The position numbers and the translations under genes were made by a program. The notes beneath the pieces were generated by a model. It ran no database searches. It saw only the letters and a program-made list of their open reading frames with translations, and was not told where the DNA came from. This document shows, piece by piece, positions 24,346 through 34,381 of a stretch of DNA of 64,000 nucleotides (the stretch's first letter is position 1; every line of letters begins with the position of its first letter). This DNA is from Trichococcus pasteurii (GTDB lineage: Bacteria > Bacillota > Bacilli > Lactobacillales > Aerococcaceae). Where the stretch lies: assembly GCF_900112935.1 (NCBI RefSeq), contig NZ_FONM01000008.1, forward strand, positions 1 to 64,000, given 5' to 3'.

Positions 24346-26220
24346 ATGATACAAAATCCAATTCTGCCGGGTTTCTACCCGGATCCATCAATCTGCCGGG
24401 TTGGCGACGATTTCTATCTCGTCACTTCCAGCTTCAGTTACTTTCCGGGCGTGCCGATCTTCCACAGCAAGGATTTGGAGCAGTGGGTACAGATCGGCCA
24501 TGTGCTTGATCGACCGGAACAGTTGCCATTGACGCATGAAATGATCTCGGCCGGCATTTTTGCCCCAACAATCCGTCATCATGAAGGCACGTTCTACATG
24601 ATCACGACCAACATGAGCATGGGCGTCGTCAATTTTGTCGTGACTGCCACCGATCCTGCCGGTCCGTGGTCGGACATGCACATCATCAAAGGCGCGGACG
24701 GCATCGATCCTTCCTTGTTCTGGGACGAAGACGGAAAGTGCTATTACACAGGGACGACCCGTTTCGATGACGAAGCGGGCTCCAGGCAAGGCATTTGGTG
24801 CTCCGAGATCGATCTGGAAACTTTCGAATTGATCGGCGAGCGCCACATCATCGGAACCGGGGCCCAGATAAACGCAGAAGCCCCGGAAGGTCCGCATTTG
24901 TACAAAAAAGACGGCTATTATTATTTGATGATCGCGGAAGGCGGGACCGAACATTTCCATGCGGTCACGATCAGCCGCAGCGAGTCGATTTTCGGGGAAT
25001 ATGAGAATCATCAAGGCAATCCGATCCTGACCCATCGCCACCTCGGAACAGGTTATCCGGTCTGGAATGTGGGCCATGGGGATTTGGTCGAACTGAAGAA
25101 TGGCGATTGGTATATGGTTTGTCTTGGTTCGCGATTGAGCGAGGGCCAGCATAAACTGCTGGGCCGCGAAACCTTCCTTGTGCCGGTTGTGTGGGAGGAC
25201 GGCTGGCCTGTCGTCAGCAAAGGCACAGGCAAAGTGGAGTGGACCTATCCCTCCCCGGGGCTGCCGAACTGGCAACCGGCTGGGCGTGCAGTCAATGATT
25301 TCAAGGCACCTGTCGTGGAGTATTTCGAAAATGAACTTGGCTTTGACTGGAACTTTTTGGGGACGCCCCGGGAAGAATTCGCCAAGGTTGAAGCGGGCCG
25401 TCTGCGCTTGAAGTTGTTGAAGAACGCGCTGGTCCCATGGGAATTCGACAATACGGACGGGAGCGTCTTCAGCCGCATCTCCAAGATCGGCAAAACAAAA
25501 GAGAACGTCAGCTTCGTCGGCAGACGCCAGCAGCACCTGGATTTCCAGGCAACGGTCACGATCCATTTTTCGCCTGAGGAAAACGAGGCGGCGGGCATCA
25601 TTATCCTGCAGAATGACGCCAACCAATTGCGTCTGGAAATCACGGAAGGCCAAGAGGGCAATCCGGTCGTGCGCTGTATGCGGGTGGTCTCACATTACGA
25701 CCAAGCCGGCATCCAGCACTTCACCGAAGCGCAGTTAGGCGAAGTCCTCGCGGCTCCGAATCAATCGGATCTTGTCCTGCAAGTGAAGGGAAACGGCTCA
25801 CGCTACAATTTCTCAGCAGGGCTATCTGCAGACAAAATGGAGTCGGTTGCGGATGAGGTGGACGGGTCCTTCCTGGGTTCGGAAACAGCGGGCGGTTTTG
25901 TCGGCACCTATATCGGCCTGTTTGCTTCCGGAAACGGACAAGCGAAAGAGAAATACGCAGCATTCGACACCTTCATTTACGAGGCTTCGAACTGGAAGGA
26001 GAAACCAAGCAATGATGGATGTGCTGACACTAAAAATAGAAGCCTTGATCGGCGAAATGACTTTGGAGGAAAAAATCGGGCAGCTGCAGCAATGCGGGCC
26101 ATCTCTGGTGGGTGCCTTCGAGGTCAGCTTCGAGGAACTGCTGGATATGATGTTCGACGGTCGGATCAGTCAGGAAGAATTCGGAAGGCTGATGAGCACG
26201 GCCGAAAAAGACTTCCATGA
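24346..26220 (+). CDS. Glycoside hydrolase family 43 (beta-xylosidase/arabinofuranosidase type) with an overprinted tail
   Basis: The 624-residue protein starts 13 bases after the GH2 gene. The N-terminal five-blade propeller shows the catalytic base in GFYPDPSI, the modulating acid in GIDPSLFWDED and the catalytic acid in EAPEGPHLYK. The C-terminal beta-sandwich ends naturally near FDTFIYEASNW. The frame then runs on for about 69 residues of low-complexity, Arg-rich sequence that lies over the start of the next GH3 gene in another frame. This overlap of 209 bases is unusual and suggests loss of the original stop codon. No signal peptide; the enzyme trims imported xylo- or arabino-oligosaccharides. 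Confidence 0.88.
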   Translation: MIQNPILPGFYPDPSICRVGDDFYLVTSSFSYFPGVPIFHSKDLEQWVQIGHVLDRPEQLPLTHEMISAGIFAPTIRHHEGTFYMITTNMSMGVVNFVVTATDPAGPWSDMHIIKGADGIDPSLFWDEDGKCYYTGTTRFDDEAGSRQGIWCSEIDLETFELIGERHIIGTGAQINAEAPEGPHLYKKDGYYYLMIAEGGTEHFHAVTISRSESIFGEYENHQGNPILTHRHLGTGYPVWNVGHGDLVELKNGDWYMVCLGSRLSEGQHKLLGRETFLVPVVWEDGWPVVSKGTGKVEWTYPSPGLPNWQPAGRAVNDFKAPVVEYFENELGFDWNFLGTPREEFAKVEAGRLRLKLLKNALVPWEFDNTDGSVFSRISKIGKTKENVSFVGRRQQHLDFQATVTIHFSPEENEAAGIIILQNDANQLRLEITEGQEGNPVVRCMRVVSHYDQAGIQHFTEAQLGEVLAAPNQSDLVLQVKGNGSRYNFSAGLSADKMESVADEVDGSFLGSETAGGFVGTYIGLFASGNGQAKEKYAAFDTFIYEASNWKEKPSNDGCADTKNRSLDRRNDFGGKNRAAAAMRAISGGCLRGQLRGTAGYDVRRSDQSGRIRKADEHGRKRLP

Positions 26221-28204
26221 AGAGGATCTGCGTGCCGGAAAGATCGGTTCGTACAATGGCGTCGGGGATGCTCTGACAGCGAACCGGCTCCAGAAAATAG
26301 CCATGGAGGAAAGCCGTTTGGGCATTCCTTTGCTGTTCGGCTATGATGTGATCCATGGATTCCGGACAGTTACGCCGATTCCGTTGGCTGAAAGTTGCGC
26401 GTGGGATCCTGAACTGTGGCAGAAAACGGCTAGGATGTCTGCGGAAGAAGCGACGGCAGCGGGCGTTCACATGACGTTCGCCCCGATGGTGGATGTCGCG
26501 AAAGATGCGCGCTGGGGCCGTGTCAGTGAAGGCGCCGGCGAGGACACTCTGTTGAACGGCGACTATGGTGCAGCCAAGGTACGGGGATTTCAAGGCCAGA
26601 ACTTGTCGCAAGCGGACGCGATGGCAGCCTGCCTGAAGCACTTTGCGGCATATGGGGCCGGAGAAGCAGGCAAAGATTATAATCGGGTGGATATGTCCGA
26701 GCAACGATTGCGGGAGGAATATTTGCCTGCCTACAAAGCCAGCGTCGATGCCGGGGCACGTGCGGTCATGCCTGCTTTCAACGATCTGAACGGCGTGCCG
26801 TGCACCGTGAACGAATGGCTGTTGCGGGATGTTTTGCGGGACGAATGGGGCTTCGACGGCATCACGGTAAGCGATGCGAATGCCATCGCTGAGTGCGTGA
26901 ACCATGGCGTCGCAGCGGACCGGCAAGCGGCAGCCAAAGAAGCGCTGCAGGCAGGGATCGATATGGATATGACTTCGAATGTCTACGCTGAGAACCTTGC
27001 CGGACTGATCGAAGCCGGTGAACTCGCAGTAGATTTACTGGACCAAGCCGTGTACCGCATCCTCAAGCTTAAAGTCGAACTTGGCTTGTTTGAAAAGCCT
27101 TATCGGACGGATGAAGAAAAAGAAAAGGCGACATTGGTAAGGCCGGAGTACCGGGCGCTTGCCCGTGAAGCGGCAACCAAATCGATGGTTTTGTTGAAAA
27201 ATGAGTCTGTCTTGCCGCTGAATCCGCAGCAAAAAATCGCCGTCTTCGGTGCGCTTGCAAACGATCCGGGCCAGATGACAGGCGCTTGGGCAATCGGTGC
27301 ACAGGAAAAGGACTGCGTCAGTATGATTCAGGCCATGGATGCACAGGGAATTGCTTACGCCTATCATCCAGGCATCATCGACGGGAACGTGGCGACGGCT
27401 GAAATCAACCAAGCAGCGGAAACCGCGGATGTGGTGATTTTGGCCATCGGCGAGCAAAAAGAAGAGAGCGGGGAAGCCGCAAGCAAGGGCGACATCTCAT
27501 TGCCAGCCGTCCAACTGGAGCTCTCAGAAGCGCTGCTTCGGACAGGAAAACCGGTTGTTGCCGTGCTGTTCAACGGCAGGCCGCTGGCGATTCCGACCAT
27601 TGCGGAACAAGTCCCTGCCATCCTTGAGGCGTGGCATCCGGGGATCGAAGCCGGGAACGCGATCTTGGATATTCTCTATGGCGCGGTGAATCCGAGCGCC
27701 AAGTTGACGACAACCTTTCCTTACGCAACGGGACAATGCCCGCTGTACTATGACCACATTTCCACCGGACGTCCTGGCGGGAAGTCGAAATTCACATCGA
27801 AATATTTGGACACGCCGCTTGAACCCGTGTATCCGTTCGGCTATGGTTTGAGCTATACGACGTTTTCGTACAGTGATCTGCAGGTGGAAAAAGCAGGGGA
27901 TGCGGTCCGGCTTACGGTGACCGTCTCGAACAGCGGCGCGCGTGAAGGCGAAGAAATCGTCCAATGCTACGTGCAAGACATTGTGGCCAAACGGGCGCGT
28001 CCGGTCAAGCAGTTGAAAGCCTATCGCAAGGTCTTGCTTCAGCCTGGGGAATCGGTCGTAGTGGAATTTGCAGTGCCGTTCGAAAAATTGGGCTACTATG
28101 ATCAGAAAATGGACTACGTTTTGGAGGCTGGCGAATTCGCATTTTTTGTGGGCGGAAATTCCAGGGACGGCCTTTCGGAAACGATTCATCTATCATTCAT
28201 TTAA
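26012..28204 (+). CDS. Glycoside hydrolase family 3 (BglX-like beta-glycosidase)
   Basis: The 730-residue protein starts at the first of two consecutive ATG codons, with AAGGAG 10 bases before. The in-frame open sequence further upstream lies inside the GH43 gene and is not used. The catalytic nucleophile is D288 (ITVSDANAIAE). The (alpha/beta)6 sandwich (KSMVLLKNESVLPL) and a C-terminal fibronectin III domain (PVKQLKAYRKVLLQPGES) are present. It is cytoplasmic and likely removes terminal beta-glucose or beta-xylose. It closes the GH2-GH43-GH3 operon. Confidence 0.93.
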   Translation: MMDVLTLKIEALIGEMTLEEKIGQLQQCGPSLVGAFEVSFEELLDMMFDGRISQEEFGRLMSTAEKDFHEEDLRAGKIGSYNGVGDALTANRLQKIAMEESRLGIPLLFGYDVIHGFRTVTPIPLAESCAWDPELWQKTARMSAEEATAAGVHMTFAPMVDVAKDARWGRVSEGAGEDTLLNGDYGAAKVRGFQGQNLSQADAMAACLKHFAAYGAGEAGKDYNRVDMSEQRLREEYLPAYKASVDAGARAVMPAFNDLNGVPCTVNEWLLRDVLRDEWGFDGITVSDANAIAECVNHGVAADRQAAAKEALQAGIDMDMTSNVYAENLAGLIEAGELAVDLLDQAVYRILKLKVELGLFEKPYRTDEEKEKATLVRPEYRALAREAATKSMVLLKNESVLPLNPQQKIAVFGALANDPGQMTGAWAIGAQEKDCVSMIQAMDAQGIAYAYHPGIIDGNVATAEINQAAETADVVILAIGEQKEESGEAASKGDISLPAVQLELSEALLRTGKPVVAVLFNGRPLAIPTIAEQVPAILEAWHPGIEAGNAILDILYGAVNPSAKLTTTFPYATGQCPLYYDHISTGRPGGKSKFTSKYLDTPLEPVYPFGYGLSYTTFSYSDLQVEKAGDAVRLTVTVSNSGAREGEEIVQCYVQDIVAKRARPVKQLKAYRKVLLQPGESVVVEFAVPFEKLGYYDQKMDYVLEAGEFAFFVGGNSRDGLSETIHLSFI

Positions 28205-28209
28205 TGGGG

Positions 28210-28248
28210 AAGGCGCGCTGAAGATATATCGGCTGCGCCTTTTTTTTA
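28210..28248 (+). terminator. Terminator of the GH2-GH43-GH3 operon
   Basis: AAGGCGC pairs with GCGCCTT and is followed by eight T residues. Confidence 0.9.
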
Positions 28249-28327
28249 ATTTCAAATATAAATTTTTCGAATGTGAAAAGTTTATAAAACAACAAAGTAA
28301 ACCCTTTCTGAAATAAAATGAGCAATA

Positions 28328-28343
28328 TTAAAAAATGTCGGAT
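28328..28343 (+). promoter_or_regulatory. Shared operator TTAAAAAATGTCGGAT, copy 2
   Basis: Identical to the 16-base word at 21743. It lies 88 bases before the symporter start codon, upstream of a probable -10 box (TATAAT at about 28384). Confidence 0.6.
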
Positions 28344-28430
28344 TATCAGTAAATAATAACATGGCTGTTTGGTAAGCGGTTTTATATAATGTGATTATCA
28401 AGCTTGATAGAAAAAAAGGAGTGATATGTT

Positions 28431-29855
28431 ATGGCAGAAAAGACAGAAGCAACAGTGTTGATGGAAACAGCCACAAAGGCACCAAAAGAAAAAGTCAGTA
28501 ACTTATTTGCCTGGTCGCACGCTACGTCAGTAAGTGGAACCGCTATGTTGATAGCAGCTATTATCGGAAGTTATTTCTCAGTTTACATGACGGACACAAT
28601 GATGATTCCGGCAGCGGCAGCATCCATGATCATGTTCGTTGCGACTTTATGGGATGCGATCAATGACCCGATGATGGGCGTCATCGCTGACCGAACCAAA
28701 TCAAAATGGGGACGTTATCGCCCATACTTTGTGGTTGCACCGATCCTGCTTACTATTTTCGGGACACTGATCTGGTTGAATCCCGACTTTTCGACAAACG
28801 GGAAAATCATCTACGTGCTGTTGACGTATATCGGCTACGGCATGACGGTCACAATGTACACGATGCCGCAAATGGCCGTCTTGCCTGCGCATGTAAAGAC
28901 AGATGATCAAAGAAACAAAGTCATCATGATGGGAGCAGGATCGACCGCGGTCATGTTCACTATCGGCGCATCCTTCACCCCACAAATGAAAGCGTTCTTT
29001 GAAGGCGCATTCGGAGTGTCAAACGGCTATATTCCATTGATGATTGTGCTTGGATTGATTTCCTGTCTCTCGTTCTGGGGATTGTTCGCAACCGCAAAAG
29101 AAAAATATATCGCTCCCGTGAGTGATACGCCGCTTACGCAAGATTTGAAAAAAATATTGCGCCACAAGGAATTGTCTCCATTCGTGATCGTTTGGATCAT
29201 GGCTTCAATGGGGTACGGCCTGATGTTTGCGAGTTCCGTATTCTATGTCATGTATTACTTGGGCCGTCCGGATCTGATTTCCATCTACATGCTGGTCGTT
29301 TCCATGGGTGCCTTGGTTTCGATGGTTGTCTTGATGCCGATCTGCATGCGCATCTTCAAAACAGCCCAGAGAACATTGGTAGTCACGCAAATCGCAGCAA
29401 TCATCTGCTATGTGACGCTGTTCTTCGTCGGCAGTAAGAGCATGACGTTGCTTTATGTCATCACTTTCATCGCTACATCCGTGGCATCCATGTCAAATGC
29501 ACTGGTCAACGTATTGGTGAACGATGCCATCGATTATGTCCAATTCAAAGACGGTATCGCCGCAAACGGCGTCATCTCGTCCATCAAAGGATTTGCGCAA
29601 AAATGCGGGAATACCGTGACAAACTCAGGTATTCTGGCTGTGCTTGCTTGGGCAGGCTACAGAGCCGGTGAAATCGGCAACCAACCGGAGAGCACGATGT
29701 TTGCCATCAACTTCCTGCGTTTCGGCGCGCCAGCCATCATCGGCGGCATCCTGCTAATCGCCTTGAAGTTCAATCCGGTCGAAAAACACCGCGCTGACAT
29801 TCTGGAGATGAAAGAGTTGATCCGCGATCATAGCGAAGACAATCATGATGCATAA
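28431..29855 (+). CDS. GPH-family sugar:cation symporter
   Basis: The 474-residue protein has about twelve membrane helices. The GPH (glycoside-pentoside-hexuronide) signatures are clear: the ATLWDAINDPMMGVIADRTKSKWGRYRPY segment of the first half and the DAIDYVQFKDGIAANG region of the second. Members such as XynP and MelB import xylosides or galactosides with Na+ or H+. It has no fused IIA domain. It is in its own transcription unit between two glycosidase operons with a shared operator, so it probably imports the substrate of these enzymes. Confidence 0.92.
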   Translation: MAEKTEATVLMETATKAPKEKVSNLFAWSHATSVSGTAMLIAAIIGSYFSVYMTDTMMIPAAAASMIMFVATLWDAINDPMMGVIADRTKSKWGRYRPYFVVAPILLTIFGTLIWLNPDFSTNGKIIYVLLTYIGYGMTVTMYTMPQMAVLPAHVKTDDQRNKVIMMGAGSTAVMFTIGASFTPQMKAFFEGAFGVSNGYIPLMIVLGLISCLSFWGLFATAKEKYIAPVSDTPLTQDLKKILRHKELSPFVIVWIMASMGYGLMFASSVFYVMYYLGRPDLISIYMLVVSMGALVSMVVLMPICMRIFKTAQRTLVVTQIAAIICYVTLFFVGSKSMTLLYVITFIATSVASMSNALVNVLVNDAIDYVQFKDGIAANGVISSIKGFAQKCGNTVTNSGILAVLAWAGYRAGEIGNQPESTMFAINFLRFGAPAIIGGILLIALKFNPVEKHRADILEMKELIRDHSEDNHDA

Positions 29856-29942
29856 TCAGAAGTAATTTTAGTCTTAAAAAAGGGTGCTGTCTCCAAAAAG
29901 GGGCAGCACCTATGTTGGTTTATTGATGGGTAGCGTGATCTC

Positions 29943-30126
29943 TGGGGTGGCTTCGCCGGAGCAGAGGCGAGCGCAAATTTCTCACCTCCGATGAGTCCTC
30001 GTTCGTCGGAGAACAGCATCCGATCCAGCGCCCAGCTCCGGCCAACATTCGCTCACAGGAGGAGGGCAAATTACCGGAACCGCAACTCCGTTGAGAAGGG
30101 CACTCACCGGAGGAAAGCACCAGCTC
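29943..30126. repeat. CTCCGG-rich intergenic repeat, single copy
   Basis: Close relative of the copy at 21549-21732, in the same orientation, again placed in the gap after a gene (here the symporter). A hairpin at about 29880-29912 (GGTGCTG/CAGCACC) precedes it. No gene is seen between 29856 and 30222. Confidence 0.9.
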
Positions 30127-30175
30127 CGATCAGGGTGGCCTAGCCGGAGATGAGTATCCCGCCGCTATCTCCGCG

Positions 30176-30213
30176 CAAAAAAACGGGCCGCCTCGGAAGC
30201 GAGGCGACCCATT
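30176..30213 (-). terminator. Terminator of the AraC regulator gene
   Basis: On the minus strand GGGTCGCCTCG pairs with CGAGGCGGCCC across CTTC and is followed by a run of T. Confidence 0.88.
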
Positions 30214-30222
30214 ATAAAAAGT

Positions 30223-31338
30223 TTAAATGAATGGATTGAAAGTATCCTCGGTGTGCGCGTGTTGTTTGCGGTATTGCACCGGTGAAATCTGATAGGTTGT
30301 GCGGAACACGCGCGAAAAATGATCGGTCGACTTGTAGCCTACCTGCGTTGCGATTTCGCTGATTTTCAGGTTGGAGTTCTCCAGATATTCGATCGCATGC
30401 GCCAAGCGCAAGCGTCGGACCAGATCGGTGAAATTGTAGCCGGTGTTTTCCCGGATCATCGTCGACAGATAAGGCTCGCTGTAATGGAATTCTTCGGCCA
30501 ATCGGGACAGCGACAGCTCCTGGTAATGGTGCTGGATGTACTGCAGGATGACGGAAAAATCGGTGCCGATGTGATAGTTATGGAATTGCATGCTCTCGCT
30601 GTAATTGCGCAGCAAGTTGGAGAACATCAAGTTGATCCAATTGATGCAGCAACTGTTGCTGTAGTTGTCGTAGCGATGGCATTCAACCATGGCATTGCGG
30701 ATAAGCGGTTTCAGCTGGTCGTTCTGATCGGTTTTGAATAAAAGGAAATTGGGACTCGTATCATCCTGAAGGATTTTGCGGAAAAAGTAAGAAAGCAGAT
30801 CCTTTCCTGACAACAACGAGAAGAAGATCGTGTCGAAGGAACTTTTACGGAGCATAATCGTGTAAACAATCGATTCATCAACAATCAAAATATCATGCTT
30901 TGAGGAAGGCGCAATGATGCACAGTTCCCCTTCCTGCAAGGTGGATATTTCATCCTCAAAAGTGAACCGACAGCTACCCCGCACGACGTAATTGATTTCA
31001 AAAAAGTTATGCGTATGCGGATTCGGACGGGTGAACTTGGGATGGCGGATAACAAACACATCCCGTTTGTGAGGAATGATATCCGTTTCGACGACAGAGG
31101 ACGTTGAAGGGATCTGCGGCGTCAGGAAAAGCACAAAAGAATCGATGATATCCTCAAACTCATCATCCGACATGTTCTCGAAAATGCCGGTTACATTGGG
31201 TATTTCGAGCGTCTGTTTCAACAAACCTTTTCGGTAAAGATAATCCGTCATTTCGGTAAACTGCATGCGTTTGCCGGCTTGGCGGTAATAATCGGTCATT
31301 TGTTTTTGAAATTCACCGTACGTGATATAGTAGGGCAT
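30223..31338 (-). CDS. AraC-family regulator of the glycan locus
   Basis: The 371-residue protein has AGGGAGG 11 bases before its ATG. An N-terminal cupin-like sensing domain is visible (RHPKFTRPNPHTHNFFEINYVVRG, LQEGELCIIAPSSKHDI). The C-terminal pair of helix-turn-helices is typical (LSRLAEEFHYSEPYLSTMIRENTGYNF; ISEIATQVGYKSTDHFSRVFRTTYQISPVQYR). It is divergent from the GH78 gene and in the middle of the locus. It probably binds a sugar and activates the surrounding operons through the TTAAAAAATGTCG motif. The link to the motif is inference. Confidence 0.9.
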   Translation of the reverse strand: MPYYITYGEFQKQMTDYYRQAGKRMQFTEMTDYLYRKGLLKQTLEIPNVTGIFENMSDDEFEDIIDSFVLFLTPQIPSTSSVVETDIIPHKRDVFVIRHPKFTRPNPHTHNFFEINYVVRGSCRFTFEDEISTLQEGELCIIAPSSKHDILIVDESIVYTIMLRKSSFDTIFFSLLSGKDLLSYFFRKILQDDTSPNFLLFKTDQNDQLKPLIRNAMVECHRYDNYSNSCCINWINLMFSNLLRNYSESMQFHNYHIGTDFSVILQYIQHHYQELSLSRLAEEFHYSEPYLSTMIRENTGYNFTDLVRRLRLAHAIEYLENSNLKISEIATQVGYKSTDHFSRVFRTTYQISPVQYRKQHAHTEDTFNPFI

Positions 31339-31467
31339 AATTTTTTGATCCTCCCTATCAGAGCTAGATTAGCGGTTGTTGGAAAAGTATAGCAGACAAA
31401 TTTTTGTTATTCAAGAAGGCTTAGATTACAGCAATCATTGGAAATAAATCAAGAACGAGCAAAAAAA

Positions 31468-31481
31468 TGAAAACGGAGGCA
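31468..31481 (+). promoter_or_regulatory. cre-like site overlapping the GH78 ribosome binding site
   Basis: TGAAAACGGAGGCA fits the CcpA-binding pattern and contains the GGAGG of the GH78 gene. The overlap could be chance because a ribosome binding site imposes part of the sequence. Confidence 0.4.
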
Positions 31482-31485
31482 AATC

Positions 31486-34359
31486 ATGAAGATACAGAAA
31501 TTACGCACCAACTATTTGGAAAATCCGCTGGGCTACTTGTTGGATACACTGAGCCTGTCCTGGATCGTGTCCGGCAAAAATGAGCCGGGCATGGAGACGA
31601 AAGTAGTGGTGGCAGCGGATGCTGCCTTCGCAGAAGTCCTGTTCGAAAGCGACTGGATCGAGGGAATCAACGCGTTGGACTTCCAACCGGAACTCAGCTT
31701 GCTGCCGCAAACGCGCTACTATTGGAAAGTTCAAGTGCAAGCAGGCGATGAACTGCTAGCTGAAAGCGAGCCGGCTTGGTTCGAAACAGCGAAACCGCTG
31801 GGATCGTGGACGGCGCAATGGATTACACCTGGCGAGGATCAAGCAGCGCAGCCGATTGTGAAAAAGCAATTTGTGCTGGAAAAAGAAGTCGCGGCTGCGC
31901 GTTTGTACATCTGCGGCTTGGGCTTGTATGAATTTGAGGTGAACGGACAGTGGACGCACGACGAGTACCTCCTGCCGGGCTATCACGCGTATGACTTTTG
32001 GCAACAATACCAGACGTTCGACGTGACGGACAGTCTCAAAAGCGGCGGCAATGCGCTCGGGATCATGCTCGGGGATGGCTGGTTCAAAGGCCGTTTCGGC
32101 TTTGACGGCGGCTACACGAATCTGTACGGGGAGCAACTGAAGCTGATCGCCGAACTGCACCTTGCCTACGCGGATGGAACAACCGAAACCATCGGCAGCG
32201 ATGACTCCTGGCTGACACAACCGGGCCCGGTACTGAAAAGCAGCATCTACGACGGAGAAGTCTACGATGCGCGCAAAGAAGTTGTCGATTGGTCCGTTTA
32301 TACGGAAGACCTCGCGGGATGGCAGCCAGTCACTGTGCTGCCGGATGCAACGGACCGGCTTTCCGCCCGCTTGAGCCCGGCTCTGAAATATGTCGAAAGC
32401 TTGGTTCCGGAAGTGATCCAGTCACCTGCCGGCGAAACGATCCTTGATTTCAAACAGAACATGGTCGGTTGGATAGCCTTCAAGACGCAGGCGCCAGCCG
32501 GAACGGAAGTCGGCTATGAAGTGGGGGAAGAACTGCAGGATGGCTGTTTCTACAACGACAACCTGCGGACTGCGGAAGCGAAGTTCACCTACATCAGCGA
32601 CGGAAACGAAAGAGTCGTCCGTCCGCACTTCACATTTTATGGCTTCCGCTACGCAAGACTGAGTGGCTTCGATCACGATGTCAATCCGGCCGATTTCATC
32701 GGCTACGTGATCCATAGCGACTTGGAAGTGACCGGGAAAATCGAGACGGCGAATCCCCAAGTGAATCAATTGATTAAAAATGCGCTTTGGGGACAAAAAG
32801 GCAATTTCCTGGATGTGCCGACGGATTGCCCGCAACGGGATGAACGGATGGGCTGGACAGGCGATGCGCAGATTTTTGCCCGCACAGCCAGCTACAACAT
32901 GTACACACCGGCGTTCTACCGGAAATTTATGCACGATCTGCGTCTGGAACAGGAACAATTGGACGGATCGATCCCTTTCGTCGTGCCGATGCTGAAACCG
33001 AAAAATTCGGAAGGCGGATTTATGGGAGCCGGGGCCGCGGCTTGGAGCGATGCCGCGACCGTGATTCCGTGGGTGCTGTATGAACAGCACGGCGATCTCT
33101 CGCTGTTGCGGGAGCAGTACGCCACGATGGTCGATTGGGTGGAATATGTCTACCGCGAGGATGAGCGCAGCGGTTCGAACAGACTTTGGACGACAGGGTT
33201 TCAGTTCGGCGATTGGCTGGCATTGGACGGAAAGAACCCGAACGCCCCGATTGGCGGAACCGATACGAAACTGGTCGCTTCTGTCTACTATTATTATTCG
33301 TCAACCCTTACGGCCAAGGCTGCCGCAGCGTTAGGCAAGCAGGCGGATGCCGAAAAGTACACGGCCTTGGCGGAAGATATCAAAGCCGCCATTCAGGCTG
33401 AATTTTTGACTGCGAAAGGGCGATTGGCTGTGAATACGCAGACCGCCTATGTCCTGTTCCTCTATTTCGATCTGGTCCCGCAAGCAAGCCTGAGCCGGGT
33501 CATTGACGATTTCGAAGCGAAACTGTTGGAGGATGATGTCCATCTAAAAACCGGCTTTGTCGGGACGCCTTATCTGTGCGAAGCGCTCACGAAGAGCGGT
33601 TTGACGGAGTTGGCCTACAGCATTTTGCTGAACGAGGATTATCCGAGCTGGCTGTACGCGGTAAATCTCGGCGCAACCACGATCTGGGAACGCTGGAATT
33701 CCGTCTTGCCGGACGGGAAAATCAGCGGCACCGAAATGAACTCGTTGAACCATTACGCCTACGGATCGATCGTCGAGTGGCTTTACCGTTCGGTGCTGGG
33801 CGTTCAAGCCGATCCGAAGCAAGCAGGCTACCGTCATTTTTATCTGAAACCTGCCCCAAGCGCGCAACTGGGCGCCGCAAGCGGGGAATACGCCTCCTCT
33901 TCCGGCAAAATCAAGAGTGCTTGGCGCATCCTGGAAGACGGGCAACTGCATTTCGCCTTCGAGGTGCCGACCCAAAGCACAGCTACAATCGAGCTTCCGC
34001 ACTGCTTAGTCGATGAAATCGCGGGCCAATTGCAGGGCCTGGGCATTGCCCAAACGGAAATCATCCAAATAGGCGACAGCGTATCGTTTACGGTAGCCGG
34101 CGGAGCGTATGCATTTACCTACACACCGTTGAAAGCTTACAATGTCAACTATTCCATCGCGATGACATACAAAGAACTCTTGGCAATCAAAGCGACCCGC
34201 ACGGTGATTTTCGACCATCTGCCGATGCTGAAAGGGAATGACCTGGCGCTGAACCAGTTGGATAGCCCGTTCGAAACTTTTTCCTCGGTCCCGATTGTGC
34301 AGCATTTTGTGAATGACCGCGTTCTCGGAGAAATCGATGAGGCATTGGCAAAACTTTAA
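31486..34359 (+). CDS. Alpha-L-rhamnosidase, glycoside hydrolase family 78
   Basis: The 957-residue protein has the GH78 domain order: N-terminal fibronectin-like and sugar-binding domains (1-330), a concanavalin-like domain, then the (alpha/alpha)6 barrel with the catalytic motif DVPTDCPQRDERMGWTGD at about 443-460. The beta-sandwich rhamnosidase C domain follows. An extra 75 residues at the end (after FTYTPLKAYN) are not recognised. There is no signal peptide, so rhamnosides are cleaved inside the cell. It is divergent from the AraC gene. Its presence points to rhamnose-bearing plant glycans or glycosides as substrates of the locus. Confidence 0.93.
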   Translation: MKIQKLRTNYLENPLGYLLDTLSLSWIVSGKNEPGMETKVVVAADAAFAEVLFESDWIEGINALDFQPELSLLPQTRYYWKVQVQAGDELLAESEPAWFETAKPLGSWTAQWITPGEDQAAQPIVKKQFVLEKEVAAARLYICGLGLYEFEVNGQWTHDEYLLPGYHAYDFWQQYQTFDVTDSLKSGGNALGIMLGDGWFKGRFGFDGGYTNLYGEQLKLIAELHLAYADGTTETIGSDDSWLTQPGPVLKSSIYDGEVYDARKEVVDWSVYTEDLAGWQPVTVLPDATDRLSARLSPALKYVESLVPEVIQSPAGETILDFKQNMVGWIAFKTQAPAGTEVGYEVGEELQDGCFYNDNLRTAEAKFTYISDGNERVVRPHFTFYGFRYARLSGFDHDVNPADFIGYVIHSDLEVTGKIETANPQVNQLIKNALWGQKGNFLDVPTDCPQRDERMGWTGDAQIFARTASYNMYTPAFYRKFMHDLRLEQEQLDGSIPFVVPMLKPKNSEGGFMGAGAAAWSDAATVIPWVLYEQHGDLSLLREQYATMVDWVEYVYREDERSGSNRLWTTGFQFGDWLALDGKNPNAPIGGTDTKLVASVYYYYSSTLTAKAAAALGKQADAEKYTALAEDIKAAIQAEFLTAKGRLAVNTQTAYVLFLYFDLVPQASLSRVIDDFEAKLLEDDVHLKTGFVGTPYLCEALTKSGLTELAYSILLNEDYPSWLYAVNLGATTIWERWNSVLPDGKISGTEMNSLNHYAYGSIVEWLYRSVLGVQADPKQAGYRHFYLKPAPSAQLGAASGEYASSSGKIKSAWRILEDGQLHFAFEVPTQSTATIELPHCLVDEIAGQLQGLGIAQTEIIQIGDSVSFTVAGGAYAFTYTPLKAYNVNYSIAMTYKELLAIKATRTVIFDHLPMLKGNDLALNQLDSPFETFSSVPIVQHFVNDRVLGEIDEALAKL

Positions 34360-34381
34360 AGCGATGCGTTGCCCAAATATC

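Noticed and set aside
24388-25653. 421-codon minus-strand frame across the GH43 gene
   Set aside because: GC-rich coding on the plus strand leaves the opposite frame open by codon bias; the GH43 motifs are decisive.
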